A stretch of DNA of 48,665 nucleotides, taken from the NCBI GenBank assembly GCA_007095845.1, contig SFBI01000064.1:1-48665 (forward strand), written 5' to 3'. This DNA comes from Microcystis aeruginosa Ma_MB_S_20031200_S102. Its GTDB lineage: Bacteria; Cyanobacteriota; Cyanobacteriia; Cyanobacteriales; Microcystaceae. The notes below the pieces were generated by a model. It did not search any database, had not been told where the DNA came from, and saw nothing but the letters and a program-made list of their open reading frames with translations. Positions 46,367 to 48,665 of the stretch are shown in pieces (position 1 is the first letter of the stretch; every line of letters begins with the position of its first letter). The position numbers were made by a program, and so were the translations under genes.

Positions 46367-48016
46367 ATGACCGATGATGCCATCCCTAGTCTAAATTTAG
46401 TCATCGCTAGTTTAGCCACGAGTAATAATTTCGCCCGTTGGGTGACGAAAGCACCCCTACCGGGGGGGTATGTGCATCATGACTGTGAATGGACCGAGAG
46501 TCTCGCCACGGAATGGATGGCATGGCAGGAAATATTCTGTCTGCAAAAAATGCCGACCTTGCCCATGTTAGAGCAATTAGAAGCAAATTCTCGACCTCAA
46601 CTGACTCTTGCGGGAGAAGGCGACAGTTATGGCGGTCAATTGATGCAGAAACTAGGTATTAGTCTCTGGCAATGGTTATTTCAAGCATCAATTGGTCAAA
46701 GTTTCGCCCAAAGTCAGGGAATCGCCCTTGGCAAAAATCAGCCCCTGCGAATTCGCTTGGAATGTCGCAATCCCTATCTAATTCTGCTGCCCTGGGAAAT
46801 TATGCAGCAATCCGGTAAACAGGCCATATCTCTGCATCCGAATATACTCTTTAGCCGCACCACCAGCGATGTGGAGCCACTGCAACCGATAAAACCAAGT
46901 AATAGTCTCAATATTCTCTTAGTTATTGGCGAAAAACAGATTAAACCCGCCGCTAGTTCCCTCAACCTCACCGCCATTAATACGGGTGGAGAAACTAACC
47001 CCGACCAGACACTGGAATCCGAGGCCGCCAATATTATCCGGGCCATCTCCCCCAGTGGTTCCCTCCAGAATTGGGGAGTGAAAGTCAAAGTCGATACCCT
47101 AATTCGACCAGGGGCCGAAGAACTGACTAAGGCCTTGGATAAGGGCAAATATCAAGCTTTTTTCTACGCCGGCCACGGAATCGCTGCCCCCAATGGCGGT
47201 TCCCTATTTCTGCGGCCAGGGGAACAGCTAAACGGGACGGAGTTAGCCCAAGTTTTGGTGAGAAATCAGGTTATTTTAACGGTTTTTAATGCCTGTTGGG
47301 GGGCTTATCCCGCTAAATCCGGTCAGGGGATGATCCCCCGCAGTAGTCTAGCGGAAGTCTTGATTCACCATGGCGTTCCCGCAGTTTTGGCCATGCGAGA
47401 TGCGATCGCTGATCGAGAGGCCTTGAGTTTTATCGAAGTTTTTACCCGCACCCTCTTCGGATTCAAAGACAAAGAAGCGCAGATGTCCAAGTTGTTTCCC
47501 AGTCCAGGAGTCCCTATCGATGAGGCCGTTCGTATCGCTAGGCAGCAATTATTAACCCTCTACAAGTACAATCAACCCGCTTGGACTTTGCCGATCCTCT
47601 ATATGCACCCAGAATTCGACGGACAATTGCTGCAAACCTTTGATGAGACTCAATTACCGACGGTTATGCCCAGTATCTCCGGAATCATGCCCGCCGCTTT
47701 CTTATACTATCTTGATCGTCCCGAAAGAAAATGGTCAATCCGTGGTGGTGCCATGAATATAGGACGGGACATGGAAAATGATCTACAGATTGCTGAAAAA
47801 TGGGTTAGTAAAAACCATTGTCGGATAATTTGCCGTAAAAATGCCGATTATCCAGACTATCAATACTTTCTCGAAGATTTCTCCCGTTTTGGTACTTTTA
47901 TCTATCAAGATGGCCACTGGAAACAGGTTCATAACCAAGAAGTTCCCCTAGAGTCCGGTTTACAGATTCGCTTCGGCAGTCACCAAGGCCAAATCCTCGA
48001 ATTTGTGGTGGAATAA
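46367..48016 (+). CDS. CHAT protease-like domain with C-terminal FHA domain
   Basis: 549 residues. Residues 1-190 are an N-terminal region with PLRIRLECRNPYLILLPWEI. The CHAT caspase-like domain spans about 180-420: the catalytic dyad is His270 in FFYAGHGIA and Cys310 in VFNACWGAY, both present. After a short linker an FHA domain (about 450-549) has IRGGAMNIGRDMENDLQIAE, WVSKNHCRI and FLEDFSRFGTFIYQDG, the phosphothreonine-binding pattern. CHAT proteins are caspase-related peptidases of signalling and defence; FHA implies control by phosphorylation. The TAA stop begins a copy of the 18-bp dispersed repeat. Confidence 0.9.
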   Translation: MTDDAIPSLNLVIASLATSNNFARWVTKAPLPGGYVHHDCEWTESLATEWMAWQEIFCLQKMPTLPMLEQLEANSRPQLTLAGEGDSYGGQLMQKLGISLWQWLFQASIGQSFAQSQGIALGKNQPLRIRLECRNPYLILLPWEIMQQSGKQAISLHPNILFSRTTSDVEPLQPIKPSNSLNILLVIGEKQIKPAASSLNLTAINTGGETNPDQTLESEAANIIRAISPSGSLQNWGVKVKVDTLIRPGAEELTKALDKGKYQAFFYAGHGIAAPNGGSLFLRPGEQLNGTELAQVLVRNQVILTVFNACWGAYPAKSGQGMIPRSSLAEVLIHHGVPAVLAMRDAIADREALSFIEVFTRTLFGFKDKEAQMSKLFPSPGVPIDEAVRIARQQLLTLYKYNQPAWTLPILYMHPEFDGQLLQTFDETQLPTVMPSISGIMPAAFLYYLDRPERKWSIRGGAMNIGRDMENDLQIAEKWVSKNHCRIICRKNADYPDYQYFLEDFSRFGTFIYQDGHWKQVHNQEVPLESGLQIRFGSHQGQILEFVVE

Positions 48017-48031
48017 TTAGGGTTTGTCGAA
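48014..48031 (+). repeat. dispersed repeat TAATTAGGGTTTGCTG-type, copy 4
   Basis: TAATTAGGGTTTGTCGAA; its first three bases are the stop codon of the CHAT-FHA gene. Confidence 0.5.
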
Positions 48032-48048
48032 AAAGTTTGTCCTGGGAA

Positions 48049-48552
48049 TTATGAATTATGAATTATGAATTATGAATTGGGGAGGTGGGGGAGTGAGAAT
48101 TATGAATTATGAATTATGAATTATGAATTATGAATTATGAATTGGGGAGATGGGGAGATGGGGAGATGGGGGAGTGGGAATTATGAATTATGAATTATGA
48201 ATTATGAATTGGGGAGATGGGGGAGTGGGAATTATGAATTATGAATTGGGGAGATGGGGAGATGGGGGAGTGGGAATTATGAATTATGAATTATGAATTG
48301 GAGAAATGGGGAGGTGGGGGAGTGGGAATTATGAATTATGAATTATGAATTGGAGAAATGGGGAGGTGGGGGAGTGGGAATTATGAATTATGAATTATGA
48401 ATTGGGGTGATAGGGAGATGGGGGAGTGGGAATTATGAATTATGAATTATGAATTGGGGTGATAGGGAGATGGGGGAGTGGGAATTATGAATTATGAATT
48501 ATGAATTATGAATTGGAGAGATGGGGGAGTGGGAATTATGAATTATGAATTA
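48049..48552. repeat. compound tandem array: ATGAATT heptamers and G-rich spacers
   Basis: About ten runs of the 7-bp unit ATGAATT (2-6 units each) alternate with nine purine-rich spacers built from GGGGAGAT and ending GGGGGAGTGGGA. Spacers 5 and 6, and 7 and 8, are identical pairs, showing duplication of whole blocks. The spacer at 48144-48178 has four G-runs of four or more separated by AGAT. Confidence 0.95.
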
Positions 48553-48665
48553 TAGTCATTTCAAATAAGTGTGAGACGAGGGAAAAATAAGGTAAAATAA
48601 AGAGAAACGAGCAATCCATACAGAAAAATGTCTTATAGCCTAGACTTGAGAAAAAAAGTGATCGA
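48553..48665 (+). mobile_element. IS630-family element, left end, partial
   Basis: The heptamer array breaks off at a TA and is followed by AGTCATTTCAAATAAGTGTG, a probable terminal repeat, then a transposase start at 48628. IS630 elements insert at TA. The element runs out of the window. Confidence 0.7.
48628..48665 (+). CDS. IS630-family transposase, partial N-terminus
   Basis: ATG 48628 opens MSYSLDLRKKVI and continues to the window edge. This N-terminus is the standard start of IS630-type transposases in cyanobacteria, leading into an HTH. Only 12 codons are visible. Confidence 0.75.
   Translation, partial: MSYSLDLRKKVI

Noticed and set aside
48049-48552. CRISPR array
   Set aside because: The repeat units and spacers are both low-complexity and near-identical, with no unique spacers and no cas genes nearby.

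Overview
The window looks like a chromosomal segment of a bloom-forming cyanobacterium, most probably Microcystis aeruginosa or a close relative. The evidence is an aeruginosin-type loading synthetase at the left edge, scattered HIP1 octamers (GCGATCGC, for example at 6576, 18653 and 47402), cyanobacterial families (DUF2854, DUF1400 hydrolase, NnrU/Z-ISO-like protein), a MAE_28990-type HEPN protein (a family named after a Microcystis locus), and very many short dispersed repeats and IS relics. I made no database search; assignments rest on motifs read from the sequence.

Layout. 1-4710: end of a natural-product cluster on the minus strand, an AerA-like A-KR-PCP loading module followed downstream by the first 32 codons of an NRPS with a docking-domain start. 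4740-5700: decayed IS30-family transposase with a MITE inside it. 5757-9375: SWIM zinc-finger protein and topA. 9541-13200: accessory island with an antitoxin-like DUF433 protein, a DUF433/DUF5615 toxin-antitoxin pair between 64-bp direct repeats, and a SEFIR/TIR-domain gene whose stop codon lies inside an integron attC-like site. 13227-19300: housekeeping genes (ldh, thrC, MoaD-like carrier, 2Fe-2S protein, NnrU-like protein, thioredoxin) with eroded gene pieces between them. 19713-21114: GTPase-like protein with a degenerate P-loop, then an MNT antitoxin and a HEPN toxin truncated before its catalytic motif. 21179-24072: cbiD and guaA. 24161-27421: three-gene island DUF262 - HEPN - cytosine-5 DNA methyltransferase, the best candidate here for a little-described defence or conflict system. 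27811-38000: O-methyltransferase, pdxH, scpA, a substrate-binding lipoprotein paired with an MscS channel, a DUF1400 hydrolase, DUF2854 and a TauE/SafE transporter. 38265-41778: a methyltransferase and a one-polypeptide restriction-modification enzyme (N6-adenine methylase fused to a BsuBI/PstI-type nuclease) flanked by related 27-bp direct repeats. 42050-48016: hemA, class II FBP/SBPase, holA and a CHAT-FHA protein. 48033-48665: a heptamer/G-rich tandem array interrupted by an IS630-family element that runs off the window.

How the genes work together. Core genes are mostly single units or two-gene operons (thrC-moaD-like, lipoprotein-mscS, DUF2854-tauE). Accessory genes cluster in islands: two toxin-antitoxin loci, a nucleic-acid conflict island, a restriction-modification gene and two signalling-type proteins (SEFIR, CHAT-FHA). 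Several islands are bracketed by short repeats, so recombination or repeat-mediated capture is a plausible route of gain and loss. No tRNA, rRNA or CRISPR array was recognised.
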